From NCBI GenBank assembly GCA_030848705.1, contig CM061243.1:121730674-121794673 (forward strand): 64,000 nucleotides of DNA, given 5' to 3'. The position numbers were made by a program, and so were the translations under genes. Below are positions 1 through 10,644 of this stretch, piece by piece. The DNA is from Heracleum sosnowskyi (lineage: Eukaryota; Streptophyta; Magnoliopsida; Apiales; Apiaceae). The notes under the pieces are model-generated. The model did not search any database. It was not told where the DNA came from and saw only the letters and a list, made by a program, of their open reading frames with translations. How positions within the stretch are numbered: position 1 is the stretch's first letter; every line of letters begins with the position of its first letter.

Positions 1-160
1 CAATATTACACAGCTTAGATAAGATATTAACAAGCATGCATCATATTTATAATCATAGTTTTCATGAGTAGTTTCGGCTTACTTGGAGTGCCTTTTATCT
101 GGTCTGCCTCTCCGACTTCCTCGTCTATGGGCTCCCAATCAGGTCTTACCCTCAATGGAC
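1..160. other. Unassigned sequence beyond left viral arm
   Basis: This stretch lies outside the part of the left pararetroviral arm that matches the right arm. The match ends near 161, at the complement of a CGGGTGTAGTCCA motif also found near 14,622-14,634. It may be more viral leader or host DNA. No gene is visible. Confidence 0.4.
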
Positions 161-954
161 TACACCCGTCCACCATAACTGCTCCATGACTTTTCTGATT
201 ATAACCATAATGAGCTTGTTCTTATTTCCCCTGTGTTTTCTTGATTACTTATATATATATGATTATATAATCTTACTACTATTGGTTGTAGAAGAGGGGG
301 TTTAGCTTGTCATAATGAGATAGAGAGAGAGAGATTTTAAGAGAGAATTTTATTGATAGAAAACTTATAGTTGGGGAAACTTATTTTCAACTGATTACAT
401 TTCCTCCTTTTTATAGAGGATTTTTCTTTACTATTACAATAATACAGATTCTTTTTCTTCGTTTACTTTTAGTTTTTTCATCCTTTTCTTTTCTTTTTCC
501 TTTGTCAGTTGTCTTCTTCTTCTTTTTCTTTTTCATTAGTCTTTGTCTTTATCTGATGGTAGGAATCCATTTGCTTTTATCTTCATAGTGCTGTCTTTTC
601 TTTTCTTTTTCATTTTGTCAGTTGTCTTCTTTCTTCTTTTTCTTTTTCATTAGTCTTTGTCTTCATCTGATGGTAGGATTCCATTTGCTTTTATCTTCAT
701 AGTGTTGTCTTTTCTTCTTTTTCCATTTGTCTTTGTCTTCTTTTTTCTGATGATAAGATTCCATTTGTTTTCTGCTTTTTATCTTCATATTGCTCTTTGA
801 GTGTTGTCTTTTCTTCTTTTCTTTTTTCATTTCTGTCTTCTTTCTTGATATTTCTGTCTTTATTGTTGTTTTGAAGTTATCTTCATTGCTTGATATTCCT
901 GCATAAAAAAATTTTAAAAATATTTTTTACGGTCACCAATTTTCATTGGGCCGT
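161..954 (-). mobile_element. Endogenous pararetrovirus, left arm (distal part)
   Basis: The reverse complement of this stretch matches about 13,845-14,635 over nearly its whole length, including the TATA box, the poly(A) signal, the purine-rich tract and one CCAAT/ATTGG repeat unit at 926-954. It is the terminal part of a second, inverted copy of the viral 3' end. The copy continues at 9,020 after the Athila-like insertion. Assignment to Caulimoviridae rests on the core at 9,946-12,256 and on the promoter layout; no RT is present to confirm it. Confidence 0.7.
349..415 (-). promoter_or_regulatory. Viral promoter TATA box and poly(A) signal, left arm
   Basis: On the minus strand TATAAAAAG (415-407) is followed about 60 bases later by AATAAA (354-349). 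This is the same arrangement as in the right arm at 14,362-14,442. A TATA box closely followed by a poly(A) signal suits a terminally redundant pararetroviral transcript. Activity is not shown by the sequence. Confidence 0.6.
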
Positions 955-2413
955 TGTTCGCACAAAATCACGCAAGCGTACGCGGTCAAAAAGTAATATA
1001 TGAAAGTAGAGTTCGTTCCCACAGAGACTGCTTAGGTTATTATAGTTATGCACTTATGCAACAATGTATGGCTATCGTTCAATGCTAAGACAAGTATCAA
1101 AGTTGTGTTTGATTAACTAAATTAACTAAACAAAATACCAAGACAATATTAAACTAAAGATTGTTGTTGAATTACTTATGAGAATAAAACATGGGATCCT
1201 AACTTCATTAAATACTTCATCTAGAGTCTTTTGTCTTTAATCAATGCATGTGACAGTTGTGATAACTAATCGGATAACACGAAATCAGTACACGCTACCT
1301 TTCAGTATACGTATACCAAACCACTCAAACATCCACAAAAGAGATAGAAGTTAAGCAGACACCAATTATGCTTAGACCCTATATGTCTATAAGATTTGAA
1401 AACATAATGGTTTAACGAGCAAGTTATCCATTCAGATTACATAGGGCAGATAAGATGGTTAAAATTACCTACGAATCATGCATGACAAACATACATAAAC
1501 CTATGCTAGCATGGCAAGTTCTAAACCTCTATATCCACTTTCGCAATCAATAGAGATTAACAAACAACTTAGATGTTAGCTACGCATCCAAGAAAAATAA
1601 GCACAACCAAACTAGGTTATCAATAATTCATCACACACAAATCTTTAAAACAATTAACTACTAAAATCCATAGATAAATCCGTTAGAATCCCACGACAAC
1701 GATTAGTTCATAATCGAACCGTTCATCATCGTGGGTTCTGATGAAAACATGATAATAAATATGTCTGGAATACTAAATAGAAGTACTAGGGTTTATGAAG
1801 AAACAAACGAGAATCCAAAGTATCGCCTAATTAGAAGAATACAAAGATAAGTTGAAAACTAGATCTTCGTAATCAGCCGTCTTCTTGTTCTCCTTGATGG
1901 TGGATAGATATGTATGTAGGTATATGGATATATCTCTGTATATCTGTATCTCTCAGATCTGATGTTTATATATATATCCTCAAATATTTTAATGCCTTGA
2001 GGAAAGTACAATTACGTTTCCTAAACTGATTCTGTTTTACAAGGAAAATTCGTAGCTGACTTTTCTTCAGTAATTCTGGGACGTTCCTGAAGTAATTTGA
2101 TAATTGGACCACTTTAGAATAAAAGATATTTTTATTATCTTCGCGTGGGCTGTTAAATCGTCCAATTCTGACTTCTAGATTCAAGATATGACCCAAACAG
2201 TGAATTATGTGCAGGCAGCCCAACAAATCCGAATTTTCTTCTAATAAATCTCCAAATTAAGCTCTTTATTCTCCAATCCTTCCAAGTTTAGGATTTCCTT
2301 GCATCCTACAATAAAACATTAAAATTTATTAAATAAATATCCAATTAACTGCAAAATATAATAAATATGAGGAATAAAATCATATAAAATATATATAAAT
2401 ATATACTCTATCA
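955..2413 (-). repeat. 3' LTR of Athila-like element
   Basis: Direct repeat of 7,561-9,019 with about five visible single-base differences. It begins TGTTCGCACAAAATC and ends ACTCTATCA on the plus strand. An 86-codon open frame at 1,966-2,226 is duplicated in the other LTR and shows no sign of being a gene. Confidence 0.93.
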
Positions 2414-2429
2414 AACATCCCCACACTTA
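2414..2429 (-). promoter_or_regulatory. Polypurine tract of Athila-like element
   Basis: Read on the minus strand, AAGTGTGGGGATGTTT directly precedes the 3' LTR. Its position and G-rich composition fit the plus-strand primer of an LTR retrotransposon. Confidence 0.7.
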
Positions 2430-4552
2430 GCATTTTGCACGTCCTCGGGAAAATAAAGAAATAAAAATAATACTAACTAATAGGACCACCACTTTCGTAG
2501 ATGACACGATTGCATTGAGCATATGCAACAAGCCGTTAAACCCCTAGGCAGCCCTAGTAGGACGAGTTTTGTCTCGTGAGGGTTTATAGATGATATACCC
2601 ACAAAATCAAATATTTTCAACCACCAAGTCTCTCAAACATGCAACATGTCATAGTACTCCACACATTGTAAATCTCAATCACATATCAACCTAAAAGTGT
2701 CTGAAAGTACAAGTACTCTCACTTTAAGCATCATTAACACAAAATAATCCAAGTATGCACACAATGTCTAGATAGACAAAAATATCATGGGATGGACATC
2801 AAAGTCGCATTCAACAAGTAAGCATGCTATGGATAGAATCTCACATTTCTCTCACTTCACACAAGTGTATGGGTATTAGTGTATCGCTCAAGTTCAATCA
2901 ATGTACTCATGTGCTACCATATGTTTGGTTGTCCACCAAATCTCCACTACCTCGTATATATGCATACATGAATCAAAAGGTCTTCGTTAAAGGTTGTAAC
3001 GGGGCTTAGGTACGGGGTAGGATATCAAAGAACCAGGCTAACAAGTGGCTAAACTTGATAACTGATAGAGCATAGTGTTCACTTTTAATTAAAGCACCCA
3101 ATATGAAACTTAGATCATGTAAAAGTTGATCAAGCTTTCACAAGCATTAAACTTCCAAGTACTTATAGCCCGTGTACTTTCCGACTTTCACATTGTATCA
3201 ATCAAATGAACACACTCTACTTGATTTTCCTCTTGCTCATAATTTTTTTTTTTTTTTTTAAAGTCAAGTCATTCTCCAGTAACCAAGGGCAGTGAAAAGT
3301 CACCAAGAATGTACTTAATACCAGCACACATGGATCGTCCCTTTAATATGATATTGCACTTGCCACCCATTGATCTCAAAGGAGTACTTAATACTTGTTT
3401 GCACCTTTCATACCATATTGTATCCCACCAAGATGTAACACTTTAACCAAAAGAAATCCCCACACTAAATATTCACCAACCCATAAATTGAATCAATATG
3501 CTCTACCAGATAAATCAAGACAACAATAAATAAGTAGGCTAAAAAGTTTTAGAGTGGTGATATACGAAAGAAACGGGTATAAGCTCAAAGGGGTTCACTA
3601 AGGATTATTTTTCATATGGGTATTGTTTGGGTAAATAAGGTTAATCCTAGTGCCTTTATCATATTCATGCATACACATATCATGTAGTCTCAAAACGGTT
3701 TAAAACAAGTTCTAGAGCAACAATAATCATGATGAACATCACACAACAAAAAATGGATTGATATAAAATGTATCAATCATAAATTAGGCTCAAATCCTCA
3801 CATGGTGAAAGCATGCTTAACTCACTAAAATTGACCAAGAAACATCTCAAGTTTTCAAATTTTCGCAAGCACACACAAGGAATTACCAAGCATCAAATTA
3901 TTTTTCATGAATGTGACACTCAGAATTAATCATGCGAAATTAATCTACACAATGTGTACTTATCCATACTAACATGCTTTTGAGACAAGGCAATTATATA
4001 CAAAAAGTTTTAAATTTTCAATTTTTTTTGGATTTTTATAATATATAATTTTTTTTAAAAATATATTATTATTAAGAACACGTCCCCACACTTAAGCGGT
4101 TCATTGTCCCCAATGAATAATATATATAAATATGCAAAACTAACAAGATCCTAAAAGAAATACAAAAATAATAGGAGTGAAAAATTATACAAAGAAAGGT
4201 TAGAAATACTCCCCTACTGCATGAATTCCCGGTTGAAAAATGTGGGAGAGTGTTCCTCCTCCAAAATCTTGGGTTGCCTCCCAAGAAGCGCTTTTATTTA
4301 AGGTCTTTAGCTCGACCTTCTTATCAATCAACCTGGTGAATGGGTTGAAAGTAGAGCATCCACTTTCTCAACATATTTTCCCCCGTCTCTGCTGCAGGCT
4401 CATGAGGCGGAGCATCGCCTCCCTCTACGTCAAAACACTTAACCTCTTTCTTCTTCTTTTTTTTAAGCACAAAATAATAATACTACATATTCGCGTGGGT
4501 TGCCTCCCACGAAGCGCTTGTTTTACGTCAATAGCTTGACGTGAATCCGTTT
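2430..4552 (-). other. Non-coding 3' region of Athila-like element
   Basis: About 2.1 kb between the integrase-tail frame and the polypurine tract. Athila elements often carry an env-like frame here, but none is visible; only short frames with many stops occur. A GGGTTGCCTCCCA..GAAGCGC motif occurs twice in the same orientation, at 4,271-4,291 and 4,498-4,517. A poly(T) run lies at 3,244-3,259. Confidence 0.6.
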
Positions 4553-6001
4553 TCATCCAGTCGCAAGAACGGTGAACGTCGACTCACGGTTCACCGTATT
4601 ACCAACGTCATGCTTTAGCCACTGACCATTAACCTTGAACGCTTCGTCCGGAAACTTATGGAAAATCTCTACTGCATCATGCGGAAATGCTGATTTAACC
4701 GTGATAGGCTCCAACCACCTCGACTTACGCTTTCCTGGAAAAAATCTGAAACGAGACTTGAAACGCATAACAAGTTGACCAGGCACAAATGAATGTTTCA
4801 CCACCCCTCTTTCATGCCAGTCCTTAACCTTCTCCTTATATAGCCTGTTGCTCTCGTAGACTTTACCATACCTCAATTGATCCTGCAGTGGTTGGAGTTC
4901 AAGTGTAGGAGCTTCTTCCTTAGATGGTTTAAGTCGCTCCTGAGAATTGTTTAGCTCTGCTGATCCAAGAGATTCGAATGGCGCATCAATTTTTCTTTTC
5001 CACAGAGGTGGATTCAACAACTGAAGTTGCTCTGCTCTTTCTTCGTCTTCGATATCAGAATCCCCTATCAAGACTCTCTCCACTGTATCTGACTTCAGCG
5101 GTTGTTCAATCTCTGTATTGACGACAGAATCAACCATCTCCAACTTAAAGCACTCTTCTTCCTTAGTTGGAAATTTCATTGCCTTGAACACGTTAAAAGT
5201 GACCTTCTGATTTTGAACCCTCATTGTAAGCTCTCCTTTCTGCACATCGATCAAAGTTCGGCCTGTAGCTAAGAACGGTCTTCCCAAGATAATTGGAATC
5301 TTCTTGTCTTCCTCATAGTCCAAAATAACAAAATCAGCAGGAAAAATGAGCTTATCCAATTTAACCAAGACATCCTCTACTATACCTCTAGGATATGTGA
5401 TAGACCTATCGGCCAACTGTAAGGACATAGTAGTAGGTTTAGGCTCAGGCAGCCCAAGTTGCATGAAGACAGACAACGGCATAAGATTAATACTAGCTCC
5501 CAAGTCACACAAGCACTTGTTGAAAGATAGATTGTCGATACTGCATGGTATGGTGAAACTCCCTGGATCTTTGAGTTTATGAGGTAACTTATGATGTAGG
5601 ATAGCACTACATTCTTCTGTAAGAGCGACGGTCTCCAACTCCTCGAGTTTCAACTTCCGAGATAGAATACTCTTCATGAACTTCGCGTAGCTCGGCATTT
5701 GTTCTAGAGCTTCCGCAAAAGGTATATTGATATGCAACTTCTTGAATACCTCCAGAAATTTAGCAAACTGTTTATCCAACTTCTGCTTCTGAAGACATTT
5801 AGGGAATGGCGGAGGCGGATAGACTTCCTTGCTCTCTGTAGCTTTCTTCAGAACAAGTTTCTCAGTAGAATGGTCATTCTTCTCCGTATTGTTCCCCAAC
5901 TGATCAACTTTTTCTCCATTTTTCTCAACTTCTGGCAGAATGGGAGGCGCGGACGCGCTCCCTAGGGCGCGGGCGCGCTCGAGCTTCTGCTGGGAATTCA
6001 A
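4553..6001 (-). pseudogene. Protease joined to integrase C-terminal tail (pol deleted)
   Basis: A 482-codon open frame. Residues about 145-270 are a retroviral-type aspartic protease with the active-site motif DLGAS and the later ILGRPFLATG motif. Residues about 385-455 match the tail that follows integrase in Athila elements: a VYESNRLYKEKVKDWHE-like helix, then a PGQLV..FPGKRKSRW segment. RT, RNase H and the DDE core, which should lie between, are absent, yet the frame stays open across the join. This frame is in phase with the gag frame upstream (6,056-7,183) and is separated from it by one TGA at 6,058-6,056. An internal deletion explains it best; the product, if made, would lack polymerase. 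Confidence 0.8.
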
Positions 6002-6055
6002 AAAATTTTCTTTTTCTGCTGTTTCTGAGTTCTGATCACTCGTAACCCTTCCAGA

Positions 6056-7416
6056 TCACAAAGTAACTGCTTTTACATGTTCCTTGACCTCTCTTTTGCC
6101 TGGATTAGCTTCCGTGTCACTAGGGAGAGTTCCTTGTGGTCTATTCAACAAGGCATTGGCAATCTGACCGATTTGATTCTCCAGAGTCTTGATGGAAACA
6201 GCTTGGCTCTTGCACATTAGCCTCAATTCTTCCAATTCAGATTTTTCATTGGACGATTGACCAACATTTCCATGAGATGGTTGTTGAAACCCTGGTGTTT
6301 GATATGGTTGCCTTGGAGCATACTGCTGCTGAAAACCAGAAGAATTAAATGGCTTAGCTCCATATTGCTGACCTTGATACTGTTGATACGGCTGTTGTGG
6401 TTGTTGCATACCACCCTGATTGTTACTCCAGCTGAAGTTAGGATGGTTCATGTTATTCGGATGATAGATGTTAGGCACTGGCTGTTGTGATCTCTGGAAA
6501 TTGCTCACAAACTGTGCCGATTCACTAGATATGGCACACTGAGTCGTGTCATGTGCACCTGCACATAGCTCACAAACACTAGCCACCTGTTGAACTCCAT
6601 AGTTAGACAAAGAATCCACCTTCATAGACAGGGCCTTTAACTGAGCTACTATTGCCGTAGCTGCATCCACTTCCAGAACTCCTGCTACCTTGCCTTGTGA
6701 TAACCTCCGAGTTGGATTCTGATATTCATTAGCAGCCATCATCTCAATTAGCTCATAAGCTTCCTCGTAGCTTTTATCCCAAAGAGCTCCACCGGATGCC
6801 GCATCAAGCATTGGTCGTGATTGACCTCCCAGTCCATTATAGAAACAATTGATCACCATCCAATCAGGCATTCCATGATGAGGACACTTCCTAAGCATCT
6901 CCTTGTAACGCTCCCAAGCTTCACATAAAGTTTCCCCTGAATGATGTGCAAACTGAGTAAGAGCATTCCTGATTGCAGCTGTTTTGGCCATAGGAAAGAA
7001 TTTAGTGAGAAACTTCTGAGCAAGATCCTCCCATGTAGTAATAGAACCTGCTGGTAGAGAGTGCAACCAGCCCTTAGCTTTATCCCTCAGAGAGAATGGG
7101 AAAAGTCTCAATTTCACAGCATCTTCCGACACTCCGTTGAACTTGAAGGTGTCGCAAATCTCGATGAAATCCCTAATATGCATATTAGGATCTTCCGTTG
7201 GAGCACCCCAAACTGAACTGAGTTCTGTACCATCTGAATCGTGCCAGGCTTGATTTCAAAAGTATTAGCTGCAATAGCTGGCCTGACAATGCTAGATTGA
7301 ATGTCATTGATCTTTGGCTGAGAATAATCCTTCAAAGCCTTCGTTTCTGCTGTTGCTGGTTCTCCCATAACTAGACTTAATTCAAGTTCTTTCCGAGATT
7401 GAGAACGTGTTCGCAT
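6056..7416 (-). pseudogene. gag: Athila-like gag, one frameshift
   Basis: The main frame (7,183-6,056, 375 codons) has a retrotransposon gag domain with the pattern F.SL..KA.GWL.SLP...I..W..L...FL..FFP in its first 80 residues. A glutamine/asparagine/proline-rich stretch and a short coiled-coil-like end follow. An N-terminal part in another frame (7,416-7,114, starting MRTRSQSRKELE) joins it upstream. The two frames are separated by a one-base length change, most simply in the C-run at 7,206-7,209. The gag frame ends in a single TGA that separates it from the in-phase protease frame. No CCHC knuckle is complete, though a CELCAGAHDTTQC segment resembles one. Confidence 0.8.
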
Positions 7417-7536
7417 ACACGCTCACTAGAGTACCTGAAACTCACCAAACAAAGTAAAATTGATGAAAGAATAATCCGAGTCAGTGAACTTTAACGACCA
7501 CTGATGACAAGCACATAAACTATATATAACACCGAG

Positions 7537-7554
7537 TCCCCGGCAGCGGCGCCA
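7537..7554 (-). promoter_or_regulatory. Primer-binding site, tRNA-Asp type
   Basis: The plus strand reads TCCCCGGCAGCGGCGCCA, which matches the 3' end of plant tRNA-Asp apart from one base. The minus strand of the element is therefore complementary to that tRNA. It lies six bases inside the 5' LTR, where minus-strand DNA synthesis starts. It is not a tRNA gene. Confidence 0.85.
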
Positions 7555-7560
7555 AAAACT

Positions 7561-9019
7561 TGTTCGCACAAAATCACGCAAGCGTACGCGGTCAAAAAGT
7601 AATATATGAAAGTAGAGTTCGTTCCCACAGAGACTGCTTAGGTTATTATAGTTATGCACTTATGCAACAATGTATGGCTATCGTTCAATGCTAAGACAAG
7701 TATCAAAGTTGTGTTTGATTAACTAAATTAACTAAACAAAATACCAAGACAATATTAAACTAAAGATTGCTGTTGAATTACTTATGAGAATAAAACATGG
7801 GATCCTAACTTCATTAAATACTTCATCTAGAGTCTTTTGTCTTTAATCAATGCATGTGACAGTTGTGATAACTAATCGGATAACACGAAATCAGTACACG
7901 CTACCTTTCAGTATACGTATACCAAACCACTCAAACATCCACAAAAGAGATAGAAGTTAAGCAGACACCAATTATGCTTAGACCCTATATGTCTATAAGA
8001 TTTGAAAACATAACGGTTTAACGAGCAAGTTATCCATTCAGATTACATAGGGCAGATAAGATGGTTAAAATTACCTACGAATCATGCATGACAAACATAC
8101 ATAAACCTATGTTAGCATGGCAAGTTCTAAACCTCTATATCCACTTTCGCAATCAATAGAGATTAACAAACAACTTAGATGTTAGCTACGCATCCAAGAA
8201 AAATAAGCACAACCAAACTAGGTTATCAATAATTCATCACACACAAATCTTTAAAACAATTAACTACTAAAATCCATAGATAAATCCGTTAGAATCCCAC
8301 GACAACGATTAGTTCATAATCGAACCGTTCATCATCGTGGGTTCTGATGAAAACATGATAATAAATATGTCTGGAATACTAAATAGAAGTACTAGGGTTT
8401 ATGAAGAAACAAACGAGAATCCAAAGTATCGCCTAATTAGAAGAATACAAAGATAAGTTGAAAACTAGATCTTCGTAATCAGCCGTCTTCTTGTTCTCCT
8501 TGATGGTGGATAGATATGTATGTAGGTATATGGATATATCTCTGTATATCTGTATCTCTCAGATCTGATGTTTATATATATATCCTCAAATATTTTAATG
8601 CCTTGAGGAAAGTACAATTACGTTTCCTAAACTGATTCTGTTTTACAAGGAAAATTCGTAGCTGACTTTTCTTCAGTAATTCTGGGACGTTCCTGAAGTA
8701 ATTTGATAATTGTACCACTTTAGAATAAAAGATATTTTTATTATCTTCGCGTGGGCTGTTAAATCGTCCAATTCTGACTTCTAGATTCAAGATATGACCC
8801 AAACAGTGAATTATGTGCAGGCAGCCCAACAAATCCGAATTTTCTTCTAATAAATCTCCAAATTAAGCTCTTTATTCTCCAATCCTTCCAAGTTTAGGAT
8901 TTCCTTGCATCCTACAAAAAAACATTAAAATTTATTAAATAAATATCCAATTAACTGCAAAATATAATAAATATGAGGAATAAAATCATATAAAATATAT
9001 ATAAATATATACTCTATCA
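7561..9019 (-). repeat. 5' LTR of Athila-like element
   Basis: Partner of 955-2,413, same length, beginning TG and ending CA. Visible differences from the other copy include G/T at the position of 2,173 and T/A near 8,918. It should carry the promoter for minus-strand transcription. Confidence 0.93.
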
Positions 9020-9024
9020 GTCGT

Positions 9025-9399
9025 AAGAACATGTTTTTATACAGTCACCAATTTTCATTGGGCCGTATGATCATTGCTAATATTTATACAGTCACCAATT
9101 TTAATTGGGCCGTATGATCATGGCTAATATTTTATACAGTCACCAATTTTCATTGGGCCGTATGATCATTGCTAATATTTATACAGCCACCAATTTTCAT
9201 TGGGCCGTATGAGCATTGCTAATATACTACCGTCACCAATTTTCATTGGGTCGTAGGAACATTGTTTTGCAGTTACCAATTATTCATTGGGCCGCAGAGT
9301 CATAAGTTTATGGTCACCAAACTTTTGATTTGGGCCATAAGAACATAAATATTTCATTAGGTCACCAATTTTTACATTGGGCCTGAATTTTATATTTTA
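9025..9399 (-). repeat. CCAAT/ATTGG tandem array, left arm
   Basis: About eight imperfect units of 41-48 bp, each holding CCAATTTTCATTGGGCCGT or a variant. With the unit at 926-954, which the Athila-like element split off, the left arm has about nine. It is the inverted counterpart of 13,406-13,850. Confidence 0.85.
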
Positions 9400-9410
9400 T
9401 TGAAAAGGAT

Positions 9411-9760
9411 CAGAACATCCTTCTTCTTTCTTTGCTGGATCTTTCAAGGCTATTATTGATTTCTTCCTTTGTCCAGTTTACATCTCCTGGTATATCTTCC
9501 TTGTTATTGGGGAATGGTTGTATCTTAAACCTGATACTCTGAAATGCATTTCTGTTAGTTTAGAAATATCTGCATTTAAAACATCATTATTATAATATAA
9601 GGTTAATATGTCTTCAACATCTTCTCCTATTCCGCATCCTATTACGCATGCTTTTCTTCCATTAATAAGATCTTCCAACTTGGATTTTATAACTGCTATT
9701 CCAATTGCTCTTTTGTTGCATATCCAGTCTTGGAATTGTTCTAAATTGCATGGTGTGGAT
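9411..9760 (-). pseudogene. Fragment of pararetroviral 3' ORF, inverted copy
   Basis: Its minus-strand translation matches the last third of the plus-strand frame at 12,693-13,400, with roughly one base in ten changed. The similarity stops abruptly near 9,760, within an AATTGCATGG motif also found near 13,043. Beyond that point the DNA is in the opposite, plus-strand viral orientation. This marks the inversion junction. Confidence 0.75.
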
Positions 9761-9945
9761 TAAAGATTGTTGAAAACATAGTAACAGAAACTTTAATTTT
9801 ATCTCAACAAAAATATCTAAGATATTTAGATGAATAAACAAAATTAAGAGAAGAAATAGAACAATTAAAAGAACATATAAATAAACCTAAATTAATAAAA
9901 ACTTGGATAGATGTTGAAGGAGGATGGAGAAAAAGAGTTTATAAA
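9761..9945 (+). other. Start of plus-strand viral core, broken frame
   Basis: A-rich sequence just right of the inversion junction. A lysine/glutamate-rich frame runs to a TAA at about 9,953-9,955. It overlaps the next ATG at 9,946, a compact arrangement seen in plant pararetroviruses. Its 5' part is missing. Confidence 0.4.
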
Positions 9946-10296
9946 AATGAGTAATTCAGAAGAACGAATAAAAGCTATTTGGGAAGAATTTATAATTAAA
10001 GAAAAATTAAAATCTATAATAGAAGAAAATCAAGCTAATAACTGACAAGCAATTAGAGAAGAATTAACAGATTTATGGAGTAAATCAGAGATACCTACAT
10101 TTAAACAAATATTAGATAAATTAACAATAATACAAAATTGTTTAAAAGAAAAAGATAAAGAAGAAGAACCAGAAATAATAGTTGTAAATGCAATAGGAAG
10201 GATTAAAGAACCAATCATAATGGATATAAGTAAAATAAAACCAAAAATGACTAAAAGAGTTAAAAAAAGTAATAAACAATTTAGCAGAACTTCATA
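9946..10296 (+). pseudogene. Small pararetroviral ORF with one in-frame stop
   Basis: From ATG 9,946 the frame runs about 116 codons but holds a TGA at about 10,042. It is rich in K, E and I and starts within the end of the preceding frame. Size and position resemble the small 5' proteins of badnavirus- or caulimovirus-type genomes. No diagnostic motif is recognised, so the role is not assigned. Confidence 0.45.
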
Positions 10297-10313
10297 AGAT
10301 AGGAAAATTTTAA

Positions 10314-10547
10314 ATGTCTATACAAGAATATAGTGTAATAACATTTCTAAAAAAACATGGAAAGAATATTATAGATAAAGAAAGACATAAATATGAGCCA
10401 ATAAAACAAGAAAAGAAAGAAGAAGAGCTAGATAATAATAAAGATAATAATGAATTAGAAAAATTAAGAGAAGAAAACATTAGGTTAAAAACTAATACTA
10501 ATATAGAATGGCTAAATAAATATAAATTTTATAAAAAACAAATATAA
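10314..10547 (+). CDS. Small coiled-coil pararetroviral ORF
   Basis: A 77-codon open frame starting 17 bases after the previous one ends. Its second half has a charged heptad-like stretch (LEKLREENIRLK). Further coiled-coil-type sequence continues in another frame after the stop, from about 10,583 into the coat-protein frame. Caulimovirids have a small coiled-coil virion-associated protein in this position; that role is inferred from position and composition only. The frame may be truncated by a mutation at its end. Confidence 0.45.
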   Translation: MSIQEYSVITFLKKHGKNIIDKERHKYEPIKQEKKEEELDNNKDNNELEKLREENIRLKTNTNIEWLNKYKFYKKQI

Positions 10548-10644
10548 AACCCAAAAGAAAGAATTAAAACAAGCTAAATTATAAATTATACAAGTTAAAG
10601 AGGAAGTAACAAATTTAAAGGAAGAAATAAATCAACTAAAAGAA

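Larger units (their letters stand above)
955..9019 (-). mobile_element. Athila-like Ty3/Gypsy LTR retrotransposon, internally deleted
   Basis: Two LTRs of equal length (1,459 bp) begin TG and end CA. They flank a 5,147-bp interior read on the minus strand. The flanking 5-mers are GCCGT (950-954) and GTCGT (9020-9024), a target duplication with one change. The primer-binding site matches the tRNA-Asp 3' end, as known for Athila elements. By eye the LTRs differ at only about five positions, so the insertion is recent. The interior codes for gag, protease and the integrase tail only; RT, RNase H and the integrase core are missing. It inserted inside a CCAAT/ATTGG repeat unit of the pararetroviral left arm, so it is younger than that integrant. 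Confidence 0.9.

Noticed and set aside
1966..2226. 86-codon minus-strand frame present twice (also 8,572-8,832)
   Set aside because: The duplication reflects the two LTRs. The frame has no known domain.
7537..7554. Possible tRNA-Asp gene
   Set aside because: Only the 3' end sequence is present, beside an LTR; it is the primer-binding site.
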